Part shown: piece by piece, positions 1 through 7,299 of the stretch
Position numbering within the stretch: position 1 is the first letter of the stretch
How the letters are laid out: each line of letters starts with the position of its first letter
NCBI GenBank assembly: GCA_030652475.1
Contig: JAUSAO010000012.1
Span: 1-50,756, forward strand
From: Gallionella sp.
GTDB taxonomy: Bacteria > Pseudomonadota > Gammaproteobacteria > Burkholderiales > Gallionellaceae
DNA: 50,756 nucleotides
Reading direction: 5' to 3'
The notes under the pieces: generated by a model
What the model was told of the DNA's origin: nothing
Database searches by the model: none
The model's input: the letters and a program-made list of their open reading frames with translations, nothing else
Translations under genes and position numbers: made by a program

Positions 1-66
1 AGGCCAGAAAATCCACAAAGACAACTAAGGTATTTTCATCGTTTCGTGGAAGAAATCGCCTTGTGC

Positions 67-753
67 CTACTTGACCGAAAACCGGTAACCGCTACCGCGC
101 ACAGTCTGAATCAGGCTATCCAGCCCTGTGGTTTCGAGTGAAGCACGTAGCCGGCGAATGTGCACATCCACCGTGCGTTCCTCGACAAATACTTGCGTCC
201 CCCACACCTGATCCAGCAATTGCGTGCGACTATACACCCGCTCCGCGTGCGTCATGAAAAAATGCAGCAGCCTGAACTCGGTCGGCCCCAGCTCTATAGC
301 CTGCCCCTTAGCCGTCACGCGATGCGAATCCGGCGACAACTCCAATCCTCCTGCTGCCACGGTTTCGTCTGCCAGAACAGAAATATGGCGACGCATCACG
401 GCGCGTATCCGCGCCATCAGCTCACGCGGCGAGAAAGGCTTGGTAATGTAATCATCCGCACCCGACTCCAGACCCAGCACCTTGTCGCGTTCGTCGCCGC
501 GTGCGGTCAGCATGATAATCGGAATGTCGCGGGTACGCGCTTCGCTGCGCAGTTGTTTTGCAAGAACGACGCCACTGGTGGAAGGCAGCATCCAGTCCAG
601 CAGGATCAAATCGGGCGCATGATCGCGTATCTGCTGCCATGCTTCTTCCGCATCACCGGCACGCAAGGCCACAAATCCGGCCTGGTTGACATTAAAAACC
701 AGCAATTCCTGTATCGCCGGTTCGTCTTCGACAATCAAAATTTTCGCGCTCAT
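67..753 (-). CDS. phoB: Phosphate regulon response regulator PhoB
   Basis: This is a two-domain OmpR/PhoB-class response regulator of 228 aa that would bind DNA as a phosphorylated dimer and control phosphate-starvation genes. The receiver domain (about 1-120) has the acidic pocket VEDE, the phosphoacceptor aspartate in LILLDWMLP (D53), and the switch lysine in ITKPF. The C-terminal winged helix (about 130-228) contains the LGPTEFRLL and VDVHIRRLR segments typical of PhoB. Two adjacent ATG codons are possible (756 and 753). The AGGAG lies 2 nt from the first and 5 nt from the second, so I chose 753. A phoR sensor kinase would be expected beyond the left edge but cannot be seen. The PhoB rather than generic OmpR assignment rests on the [10 protein letters not shown] stretch and the length. 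Confidence 0.9.
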   Translation of the reverse strand: MSAKILIVEDEPAIQELLVFNVNQAGFVALRAGDAEEAWQQIRDHAPDLILLDWMLPSTSGVVLAKQLRSEARTRDIPIIMLTARGDERDKVLGLESGADDYITKPFSPRELMARIRAVMRRHISVLADETVAAGGLELSPDSHRVTAKGQAIELGPTEFRLLHFFMTHAERVYSRTQLLDQVWGTQVFVEERTVDVHIRRLRASLETTGLDSLIQTVRGSGYRFSVK

Positions 754-815
754 CATTACTCCTTCTGTTGAGGTTGTCAGAGTATGAAGAATTTGTGACA
801 GGAAGATGACAACTT

Positions 816-2249
816 TTATGTTTTTGCATGTACAGCATGATGGCGACGCGTCCGTACTGGCAACAATGAACCTGCCAGCATGCCAGTCACGCTCAATAGC
901 AGCCCCACCAACTGTGGCGGCCAGATATCACCGCTATAAAACCGTTCCATCAGCAACCAGGAAATCAGGCCCAGCACAATGGAAAGCATGGCCCCCTGAT
1001 TATTGGCGCGTTTCCAGTAAAGCCCGAACACCAGCGGCACGAATGCGCCCACCAGGGTAATTTTGTAGGCATTCTCCACCATCTTGAAGATGCTCTCATT
1101 GGAATCCAGCGCGAACCACAACACGATGCAGCCGAACGTCAGCATGATGATGCGTATGGTGCGCAGCATTTGTTTGTCGCTCATGTGCGGGAACACGAAA
1201 TGTTTGAGGATGTTCTCGGTAAACATCACCGAAGGCGCCAACAAGGTTGCAGAAGCCGTGCTCATAATCGCCGACAGCAATGCGCCGAAGAAGAATACCT
1301 GTGCGACCAGCGGGGTATGCAGCAGTATCAGACTGTGCAACACCATCTGCGTGTCCGTTTCTATCAGGTCACCAAACACTTTGGGGTCGATCAGGGTCGC
1401 GGCATAGACCAGAAACATCGGCACAAAAGCAAAGCCGAAATACAGCACACCGCCCAGCACCGCGCCGCGTACCGCTGTTTTCTCATTCTTTGCCGAAGTG
1501 ATGCGCTGGAATACGTCCTGTTGCGGGATGGAACCCAGCATCATGGTCAGTGCCGCGCCGATGAAAGGTATCCATACTTCATAGCCCCCCTGCGGGAAAA
1601 ATTGCAGTTTTCCTGCCGTCTGCGCATGGCTGACAACGTGGTTCACCCCACCCGCCTCGCCGCTGACCAGCACGCCGATCAGCAGCAGAGCCGCCATGAT
1701 GACAGTCATCTGCACAAAATCCAGCAGAGCGATAGACCACATGCCACCGAACACGGTATAGGCCAGCACGATAGCCGTGCCTATCACCATGCCGGTTGAC
1801 TGTTCAATCGCACCGCCGCTGACCATGTTGAACACCAGACCCAAGGCCGTCACCTGCGCCGCAACCCAGCCGAGGTAGGAAATCATGATGCATACGGTCA
1901 TGATCAGTTCCACTGTGCGGTTGTAGCGCGCCCGGTAATAATCACCTATCGTCAGCAAGTCCATGCGATACAGACGCCCGGCAAAAAACAGCCCGGCGAT
2001 AATCAGACACATGCTCGCGCCGAATGGGTCGGCTACGACTCCGCTCAGTCCTTCTGTGACAAAGGTAGCCGGAATCCCCAGTACCGTTTCCGCGCCAAAC
2101 CAGGTAGCGAACACCGTCGCCGTAACCACAGGCAAAGGCAGATTGCGCCCCGCCACCACGAAATCACGGGAATTATGCACGCGCGTCGAGGCATAAATGC
2201 CGATACCGATGGAAAACAGCAAATACAGGATGACGAAACTGATAAGCAT
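816..2249 (-). CDS. Sodium:solute symporter (SSS family)
   Basis: This 477-aa integral membrane protein has about 13 hydrophobic segments and belongs to the sodium/solute symporter family, inner-membrane carriers that couple sodium entry to uptake of small organic solutes. Family features include the early [21 protein letters not shown] region, the [14 protein letters not shown] stretch in helix 2-3, and [20 protein letters not shown]. The substrate cannot be assigned. I start it at the ATG at 2249, giving [13 protein letters not shown]. An in-frame GTG at 2339 would add 30 residues translated from heptamer repeats and looks artificial. There is no Shine-Dalgarno sequence before 2249, because the tandem GTGGTRA repeat abuts the start codon. 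Confidence 0.85.
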   Translation of the reverse strand: MLISFVILYLLFSIGIGIYASTRVHNSRDFVVAGRNLPLPVVTATVFATWFGAETVLGIPATFVTEGLSGVVADPFGASMCLIIAGLFFAGRLYRMDLLTIGDYYRARYNRTVELIMTVCIMISYLGWVAAQVTALGLVFNMVSGGAIEQSTGMVIGTAIVLAYTVFGGMWSIALLDFVQMTVIMAALLLIGVLVSGEAGGVNHVVSHAQTAGKLQFFPQGGYEVWIPFIGAALTMMLGSIPQQDVFQRITSAKNEKTAVRGAVLGGVLYFGFAFVPMFLVYAATLIDPKVFGDLIETDTQMVLHSLILLHTPLVAQVFFFGALLSAIMSTASATLLAPSVMFTENILKHFVFPHMSDKQMLRTIRIIMLTFGCIVLWFALDSNESIFKMVENAYKITLVGAFVPLVFGLYWKRANNQGAMLSIVLGLISWLLMERFYSGDIWPPQLVGLLLSVTGMLAGSLLPVRTRRHHAVHAKT

Positions 2250-2250
2250 A

Positions 2251-2306
2251 GTGGTGAGTGGTGAGTGGTGAGTGGTAAGTGGTAAGTGGTAAGTGGTAAG
2301 TGGTGC
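2251..2306. repeat. Tandem GTGGTRA heptamer repeat
   Basis: Seven consecutive 7-bp units occur: three GTGGTGA, then four GTGGTAA, followed by a partial unit. The array lies immediately upstream of the symporter start codon, so it replaces the usual ribosome-binding region. Degenerate relatives of the same repeat occur near 31.28-31.41 kb and 32.88-32.99 kb. Copy number could vary by replication slippage; any effect on expression is inference. Confidence 0.9.
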
Positions 2307-2328
2307 GAATTTTAACAGCCGCACAATG

Positions 2329-2351
2329 AAAAAGGCCACCCTGCGGTGGCC
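2329..2351 (-). terminator. Rho-independent terminator of the peroxiredoxin gene
   Basis: On the minus strand, GGCCACC and GGTGGCC form a 7-bp stem around a short loop, followed by five T residues. It lies 26 nt beyond the peroxiredoxin stop codon and separates that gene from the symporter. Confidence 0.75.
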
Positions 2352-2376
2352 CCTACCAGTTACCAGCTAATAACGC

Positions 2377-2979
2377 TTACAGCTCCTGAGCGTGATCCGC
2401 CAGATATTTGGCTACGCCTTCAGTGGAAGCATTCATGCCCGCCTTGCCTTTGTTCCAGCCGGCGGGGCAAACTTCACCATGCGCTTCGTGGAATTGCAAG
2501 GCATCTACCATGCGCAGCATTTCGTCGATATCGCGACCCAGCGGCAGATCATTCACCACCTGATGGCGCACCACGCCGTGCGTATCGATCAGGAAGGAAC
2601 CACGGAATGCCACGCCGCCTGCTGCTTCCACGTCGTATGCCTTGCAGATTTCATGCTTGATGTCAGCCACCAGCGGATAGCCAACCTGGCCGATACCACC
2701 CTTGTTAATCGGCGTATTTTTCCAGGCCAGATGAGTAAACTGTGAATCGATGGAAACACCGATAACTTCCACGTTGCGGCTCTTGAATTCAGCCAGACGG
2801 TGATCGAAAGCGATCAGCTCAGAAGGACAAACAAAAGTAAAATCAAGAGGATAGAAGAAAACTACCGCTGCTTTACCGGCAGTGTAGCTCTTCAGATTGA
2901 ATGATTCGTTGATTTCGTTATTGCCCATTACTGCTGCGGCGGTGAAATCTGGTGCTGCCTGACCGACGAGAACTGCCAT
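2377..2979 (-). CDS. 2-Cys peroxiredoxin (AhpC/Prx1 type)
   Basis: This 200-aa cytoplasmic thiol peroxidase would reduce hydrogen peroxide and alkyl hydroperoxides. The peroxidatic cysteine is C51 in FTFVCPSEL, and the resolving cysteine is in the C-terminal EVCPAGW motif, the pattern of typical 2-Cys enzymes of the Prx1/AhpC class. Length fits the family (about 187-200 aa). An AGGAG sits 7 nt before the ATG. No ahpF or other reductase lies next to it, so its electron donor is unknown. It is a single transcription unit with its own terminator. Confidence 0.93.
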   Translation of the reverse strand: MAVLVGQAAPDFTAAAVMGNNEINESFNLKSYTAGKAAVVFFYPLDFTFVCPSELIAFDHRLAEFKSRNVEVIGVSIDSQFTHLAWKNTPINKGGIGQVGYPLVADIKHEICKAYDVEAAGGVAFRGSFLIDTHGVVRHQVVNDLPLGRDIDEMLRMVDALQFHEAHGEVCPAGWNKGKAGMNASTEGVAKYLADHAQEL

Positions 2980-3040
2980 GTTTATCTCCTGAAGATTGAA
3001 TGAATTGGGTGGCGCAATTTAGGGCATTCGTCCCGTCACG

Positions 3041-4810
3041 TCAACCTTGCGCGTTTTGTGGGATATATTTTCCATGGCCCGCAAACTGCACACGGTGCAA
3101 CTGCGCATACACGCCGTTTTTCTCCAGCAATTCGGCATGGGTGCCGATTTCGGCGATTTCGCCTTTTTGCAGCACGACGATACGGTCGGCTTTTTCTATG
3201 GTGGACAGGCGATGCGCGATGACCAGCGTGGTGCGGCCCTGCATCAGGGTTTCCAGCGCGGCCTGCACATGACGTTCGGATTCGGAATCCAGCGCGGAAG
3301 TCGCTTCATCCAGGATTAACACCGGCGCATCCTTGAGTATCGCGCGGGCAATCGCGATGCGCTGGCGCTGGCCGCCTGAGAGTTTCACGCCGCGTTCGCC
3401 AACCAGAGTGTTCATGCCTTCCGGCCATTCGCGGATGAATTCCATCGCATGTGCGGCAGTGGCTGCGGCGATGATTTCTGTCTCGGAGACTTCCCTCATC
3501 TGCCCGTAGGCGATATTCGCCGAAATCGTATCGTTGAACAGCACCACTTCCTGACTCACCAGCGCGATATTGGCGCGCAGGCTGGCCAGCGTCAGATCGG
3601 TAATGTTATATCCATCCAGGCGTATCTCACCGTCCGTTGCGGTATAAAAACGCGGCACCAGATTGTCCAGCGTAGTCTTGCCGCTGCCGGACGCACCGAC
3701 AAAGGCGACATTTTCTCCGGCGCGAATATCCAGGCTGATATTTTTCAGCACCGGGCGCGCATCGGTCGTATAGGCAAACTGCACCTTATCGAAATGCAAC
3801 TCGCCGCGCACCCGGCCGGCCACCACCTTGCCTTCATCCGTTTCGCCCAGCGTGTCCAACAGGGTAAACACACTTTCCGCCGCCGCCAGTCCGCGCTGCA
3901 AATATTCACTCACACCCGTCAGGCGCTTGAGCGGCGCGGTCAGCATCAGCATCGCCATGATGAAGGAAACAAAACCACCTACCGTGACTTCATCCGCGTT
4001 GGACTGCAAAGTAGCCAGATACACCACGACAGCAAGCGCGATTGCCGCGACCATCTGCACGATGGGTACGTTGGCGGCAGCGGCAGAAGCCTGTTTCATC
4101 GCATGGCGGCGCACCCAGTTAGCCTGCTGATGAAAGCGATCGCGTTCATACTGCTGACCACCGAACAACTTGACCACCTTGTGCGCGGAAACGCTTTCTT
4201 CGATCACTTGCGTCATGTCGCCCATGGACTGCTGGGAATCGCGACTGGAAAGACGCATGCGTTTGCTAATAGTGCTGATGATCAGGGCGATGACCGGCGC
4301 CATCAACAGTGTTAGCAGCGTCAGTTTCCAGTTGAGATAGAACAGCCAGCCCAGCAAACCCGCCATGACGATACTGTCGCGCACCGTAATGGTCACCACT
4401 GTCGTTGCCGCCGTGGTCACCTGAGTAACATCGAAAGTCAGCTTGGAAAGCAGCAAACCAGTGGCATGTTCGTCGTAGTAGTTAGTTGGCAGGCAGAGCA
4501 GCTTGCGGAACATCTCCTCGCGCAAATCCATCACCAGCTTGTTTCCCACCCAGCTGATCGCCAGCGTGCCGACAAACGTCGCAATGCCGCGCACCAGAAA
4601 AATCAGGATAATGACCAGCGGCACGATGCGCATCATCTCCTGATCCTTGTGGACAAACGTGCCGTCCAGCATCGGTTTCATCAGCGCGGGCACCAGCGGC
4701 TCGGTAGAAGCCACCACGATCATCCCCAACAATGAGATTGCGAAGGTGCGCCAGTAGGGTTTGACGTATTTCAGGAGGCGGAAATAGAGTTGGGTGCTGG
4801 ATAAATTCAT
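3041..4810 (-). CDS. msbA: Lipid A export ABC transporter MsbA
   Basis: This 589-aa half-transporter would flip lipid A-core across the inner membrane as a homodimer. The N-terminal part (about 1-310) has six membrane segments, with EATGLLLSKLTFDV-like coupling sequence typical of MsbA. The nucleotide-binding domain (about 340-585) has Walker A GASGSGKTT, signature LSGGQRQRIAIARA, Walker B VLILDEATSALD and the switch histidine in LVIAHRLSTI. I start at the ATG at 4810 (MNLSSTQLYF). A longer in-frame start at 4858 adds 16 Arg-rich residues that do not fit the family. No lpxK is adjacent. The Walker A threonine in place of the usual serine (GKT for GKS) is tolerated in the family. Confidence 0.9.
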   Translation of the reverse strand: MNLSSTQLYFRLLKYVKPYWRTFAISLLGMIVVASTEPLVPALMKPMLDGTFVHKDQEMMRIVPLVIILIFLVRGIATFVGTLAISWVGNKLVMDLREEMFRKLLCLPTNYYDEHATGLLLSKLTFDVTQVTTAATTVVTITVRDSIVMAGLLGWLFYLNWKLTLLTLLMAPVIALIISTISKRMRLSSRDSQQSMGDMTQVIEESVSAHKVVKLFGGQQYERDRFHQQANWVRRHAMKQASAAAANVPIVQMVAAIALAVVVYLATLQSNADEVTVGGFVSFIMAMLMLTAPLKRLTGVSEYLQRGLAAAESVFTLLDTLGETDEGKVVAGRVRGELHFDKVQFAYTTDARPVLKNISLDIRAGENVAFVGASGSGKTTLDNLVPRFYTATDGEIRLDGYNITDLTLASLRANIALVSQEVVLFNDTISANIAYGQMREVSETEIIAAATAAHAMEFIREWPEGMNTLVGERGVKLSGGQRQRIAIARAILKDAPVLILDEATSALDSESERHVQAALETLMQGRTTLVIAHRLSTIEKADRIVVLQKGEIAEIGTHAELLEKNGVYAQLHRVQFAGHGKYIPQNAQG

Positions 4811-4872
4811 AGGCCGCACTCTATCAGAAAAGCGCCTTTTCCGGCACACGGAGCACAACCCGCATCAATGAC

Positions 4873-4900
4873 TTGCTAAAATATTAGCATATGCTAATAT
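4873..4900 (+). promoter_or_regulatory. Rhodanese operon promoter with palindromic operator
   Basis: Positions 4881-4900 form a perfect 20-bp palindrome (ATATTAGCATATGCTAATAT). A plausible sigma70 promoter overlaps it: TTGCTA at 4873-4878, 16 bp, TAATAT at 4895-4900. The dyad covers the spacer and -10, as expected for a repressor site. AT-rich TTAG/CTAA dyads of this size are typical of ArsR-family repressors, including the sulfide-responsive BigR/SqrR group that controls rhodanese genes. The link to that family is inference; no regulator gene is in the window. Confidence 0.65.
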
Positions 4901-4927
4901 GCATCGCTATTAATTCTGGAGTTGCCC

Positions 4928-5263
4928 ATGTTTACCAATACCCTCAAGGAAGTAGAAGCATCCGAACTCGCCCACTGGGTGAATGATGCAAACCATAAAC
5001 TGCGCGTGATCGATGTGCGTCAGATGCAAGAAATTTCCACGGGCACCGTGCCCAGCGCCGAGCCACTGCCGCTGCACATACTGCCCGCCAGGCTGCACGA
5101 GTTATCCCCTGAGGAAAAGCTGGTTATGGTGTGCCGCAGCGGCGCCCGTTCGGCACAGGCCTGCCTGTTTCTCCAGCAACAGGGATTTTCAAATGTGTAC
5201 AACCTGCGTGGCGGGATGATGGGCTGGATGCAGAGCGGTTTATCCGCCTGTCAGCCGGGCTGA
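4928..5263 (+). CDS. Cytoplasmic single-domain rhodanese
   Basis: This is a 111-aa single-domain rhodanese (sulfurtransferase) without a signal peptide. The catalytic loop is MVCRSGARS with C69 as the persulfide-forming cysteine, followed by the helix that ends in NLRGGMMGWMQSGL, the usual C-terminal signature. GGAG at 4918-4921 lies 6 nt before the ATG at 4928; the in-frame TTG at 4922 overlaps that region and is unlikely. It is followed 46 nt later by a second, exported rhodanese. Together they suggest handling of sulfane sulfur on both sides of the inner membrane. Its sulfur donor and acceptor are unknown. Confidence 0.9.
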   Translation: MFTNTLKEVEASELAHWVNDANHKLRVIDVRQMQEISTGTVPSAEPLPLHILPARLHELSPEEKLVMVCRSGARSAQACLFLQQQGFSNVYNLRGGMMGWMQSGLSACQPG

Positions 5264-5309
5264 GCACCGCGCACAGCATAATTCTTCAGCAATTCAGACG
5301 GGAAACAGC

Positions 5310-5699
5310 ATGAAATCAAACAAAATATTCTGGGCGCTGGCCATCATAGTGGCCACGGTTTTTGGCATGCAGCAATTGCAAGCAGCGGATGGCGTGGACG
5401 TAAAGTTAGCGCAAAGCATGAACATGCAAGGCGCACTGCTGCTGGATGTGCGCGAACCTGACGAATATTCGGCAGTCCATGCAACGAATGCGAAATTGAT
5501 CCCCCTGGGGCAACTGGAGTCACGCCTGCAGGAAATCGCGACCTATAAAGATCAGCCCGTCGTAGTGATATGTCGTTCCGGCCGCCGTTCGGCACAGGCT
5601 GTTGCCATGTTGAAGGAAGCAGGTTACAGCCAGGTCAGCAACGTCAAAGGCGGCACGCTCGCGTGGGAAAAAGAAGGGCTGTCAGTCGTACGGATGTGA
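5310..5699 (+). CDS. Periplasmic rhodanese
   Basis: This 129-aa protein has an N-terminal signal peptide (about 1-26, hydrophobic core ALAIIVATVFG, likely cleavage after LQA) and one rhodanese domain. The catalytic cysteine is C88 in VICRSGRRSAQ, and the domain ends with the usual NVKGGTLAWEKEGL. Exported single-domain rhodaneses (PspE type) act on thiosulfate or persulfides in the periplasm. It lies 46 nt after the cytoplasmic rhodanese in the same orientation and is probably co-transcribed from the palindrome-controlled promoter at 4.88 kb. Physiological substrate is not determinable here. Confidence 0.88.
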   Translation: MKSNKIFWALAIIVATVFGMQQLQAADGVDVKLAQSMNMQGALLLDVREPDEYSAVHATNAKLIPLGQLESRLQEIATYKDQPVVVICRSGRRSAQAVAMLKEAGYSQVSNVKGGTLAWEKEGLSVVRM

Positions 5700-5800
5700 T
5701 GCCGCATTCGGCAAGTCAGACGATCATTCTGCAGCAACCTGCTTCGTAAAGGCTATGTCGTAGTTGGTTGTTGATAATGACTATTAACATAAAAATCGAT

Positions 5801-5965
5801 TTCACGCGGAGACGCGGAGGTCGCGGAGAAAGACAAATGCAAACCAAATCTAAATCCTAGCTAAATTCAGATATTGAATTCAAATCCCGAGTTCAAACCT
5901 GTCTAGTTTGTTACAAAGTAAGTTCTTGTTTCGGTTTCCTCCGCGTTCTCCGCGTCTCCGCGTGA
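5801..5965. repeat. CGCGGAG-array inverted repeat element
   Basis: The left end (5801-5830) is a run of CGCGGAG-type units beginning TTCACGCGGAGACGCGGAGG; the right end (5938-5965) is its inverted copy. About 107 bp of AT-rich sequence lies between. A single end with the same sequence recurs at 16242-16260. Both loci share flanking text (a CAAATCTAAAT segment and CGACAGAGCGT), showing a dispersed repeat family. The 5700-6040 interval holds no gene that I can support. Confidence 0.85.
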
Positions 5966-6040
5966 GTATGCTTTTGAAATTTTTCTGACTGAGTTTCAAC
6001 AGCTAATTGCGACAGAGCGTTCGTAAAGCCCCCAGCGCCG

Positions 6041-6640
6041 TTAAAGATCGATGCCCGGCTGAGCACGCATGCCGGCACGGAAAGCGTGTTTGATATCCTG
6101 AATTTCGCTCACGGTGTCCGCCATGTCCAGCAGACATTGCGGCGCAGCGCGCCCGGTTATCACCACATGTTGATTGCCCGGGCGCGATGCCAGATCGGCG
6201 CACACCTGCTGCGCATCCAGATAACCGTAATTGAGCAGATAAGTCAGCTCATCCAGCACTACGAGATGCAGCGAAGCGTCACGCAACATCTGCTGCGCCA
6301 CCACCCAGCCACGCTGTGCGCTGGACACATCCGCCTCGCGATTCTGGGTATCCCAGGTAAAGCCATCGCCCAGCACATGCCACTGCACGCCGGGCTGATC
6401 GCCTAAGAAACGCTCTTCGCCGGTATCACGACGGCTCTTAAGAAATTGCGCCACGCCCGCCTTGTAACCGTAGCCCAGCGTGCGCGCCACCATGCCAAAC
6501 GCCGAACTGGATTTACCCTTGCCATTGCCGGTCAGCACCAGCAACAGCCCTTTGTCCTGCGTAGCATGTGCAATCGCCGCGTCCACCACGGCCTTTTTGC
6601 GCACCATGCGTTTCTGGTGCTGGGCGCGGCTATCGGTCAT
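6041..6640 (-). CDS. cobO: Cob(I)yrinic acid a,c-diamide adenosyltransferase
   Basis: This 199-aa cytoplasmic enzyme (CobO/CobA/BtuR family) transfers the adenosyl group of ATP to cob(I)alamin or its corrinoid precursors. The N-terminal P-loop GNGKGKSSSAFG is the modified Walker A of the family, followed by VAQFLKS and the VVLDELTYLLNYGYL region that carries the Walker B-like aspartate. The C-terminal AFRAGMRAQPGIDL tail is the conserved GIxxxxGIE-like end. Its start is 4 nt downstream of the btuM stop, so both are likely translated from one transcript. With the upstream B12 transporter genes it points to corrinoid salvage rather than de novo synthesis. In salvage organisms the same enzyme is called BtuR. 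Confidence 0.93.
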   Translation of the reverse strand: MTDSRAQHQKRMVRKKAVVDAAIAHATQDKGLLLVLTGNGKGKSSSAFGMVARTLGYGYKAGVAQFLKSRRDTGEERFLGDQPGVQWHVLGDGFTWDTQNREADVSSAQRGWVVAQQMLRDASLHLVVLDELTYLLNYGYLDAQQVCADLASRPGNQHVVITGRAAPQCLLDMADTVSEIQDIKHAFRAGMRAQPGIDL

Positions 6641-6643
6641 CGT

Positions 6644-7207
6644 TTAAGAGGCTGTTTGCGTATTCGTGTGGCGTGTGGACAGCGCATACAGAATGGCAGC
6701 AGGGATCAGGTATACGACTGCGCCGCTGACATACGGCAGGTAGTATTGCGCGATCTGTGCCGCATATTGGGCGACGCCCATATCAGCATAGCGCCCCGAA
6801 AACAGGTAGAAGGAACCGTTGGACAAGATAAAGGCCACGTTGAGCGCCGCGAATGCTACGCCGGCAAATACCGCCAGACTGCGCAGGCTGTTGTTATGGA
6901 TGCGCGCATAATAACGGCCCGCAAACCACAGAGCCGCATAGGTTGGAATCAGAAACCAGTAGGCCGGGGTCACGCAAAAATCATCCACGCCCAGATAGCT
7001 GATCGCAACATAATCCAGTGCGCCCGCCTCCAGAATCAATGCACCCAGCAGCAGCGGGCTGGAAATCAGGAATCCCGCCAGCAGGAACACCGCCAGCGAG
7101 GCATCCGGCAAATGCAGCGCACTGCCGAAATGGTGCATACGCGTGGCAGCCATCAAGGCAATCAGCGTGGCCAGAATAGCGATTTTTTTAATATGAATAG
7201 TGTTCAT
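6644..7207 (-). CDS. btuM: BtuM-type vitamin B12 transporter (solitary ECF S-component)
   Basis: This is a 187-aa membrane protein with about six hydrophobic helices. It fits the BtuM family of small, ABC-independent vitamin B12 uptake proteins found in some proteobacteria. From memory, the Thiobacillus denitrificans protein coordinates cobalamin cobalt through Cys80, with conserved His28, Asp67 and Tyr85. This protein has H26, D65, C78 and Y83, the same pattern with a constant offset of two. It lies between a riboswitch-controlled TonB receptor and the adenosyltransferase, which supports a B12 role. No BtuC/BtuD/BtuF genes are nearby, so inner-membrane passage would depend on this protein. 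The match is by pattern and context, not by alignment. Confidence 0.8.
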   Translation of the reverse strand: MNTIHIKKIAILATLIALMAATRMHHFGSALHLPDASLAVFLLAGFLISSPLLLGALILEAGALDYVAISYLGVDDFCVTPAYWFLIPTYAALWFAGRYYARIHNNSLRSLAVFAGVAFAALNVAFILSNGSFYLFSGRYADMGVAQYAAQIAQYYLPYVSGAVVYLIPAAILYALSTRHTNTQTAS

Positions 7208-7264
7208 TACATCTCCTTAATTTGAGTAGCTGCGCAATCATACCAAACCGCGCAGCCGTCCGAG

Positions 7265-7293
7265 AAAAAACAAAGGCAGACAAGCCGCCTTTG
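7265..7293 (-). terminator. Terminator between btuB-like gene and btuM
   Basis: On the minus strand CAAAGGC and GCCTTTG form a 7-bp stem with a 9-nt loop, followed by six T residues. It begins 7 nt after the receptor stop codon. It should reduce transcription into btuM-cobO, giving more outer-membrane receptor than inner-membrane protein, unless btuM has its own promoter. Confidence 0.75.
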
Positions 7294-7299
7294 CTCCCG

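Noticed and set aside
160..771. Large plus-strand open frame opposite phoB, and similar antisense frames throughout
   Set aside because: Composition is rich in His, Arg, Gln and Cys, as is usual for frames opposite real genes; they have no family features.
2251..2306. Possible CRISPR array
   Set aside because: The units are 7 bp without spacers; it is a simple tandem repeat. No cas gene is in the window.
2250..2339. In-frame GTG start extending the sodium symporter by 30 residues
   Set aside because: The extension translates the heptamer repeat into a TTHHSPLTT-type peptide without family similarity; the ATG at 2249 gives a standard first helix.
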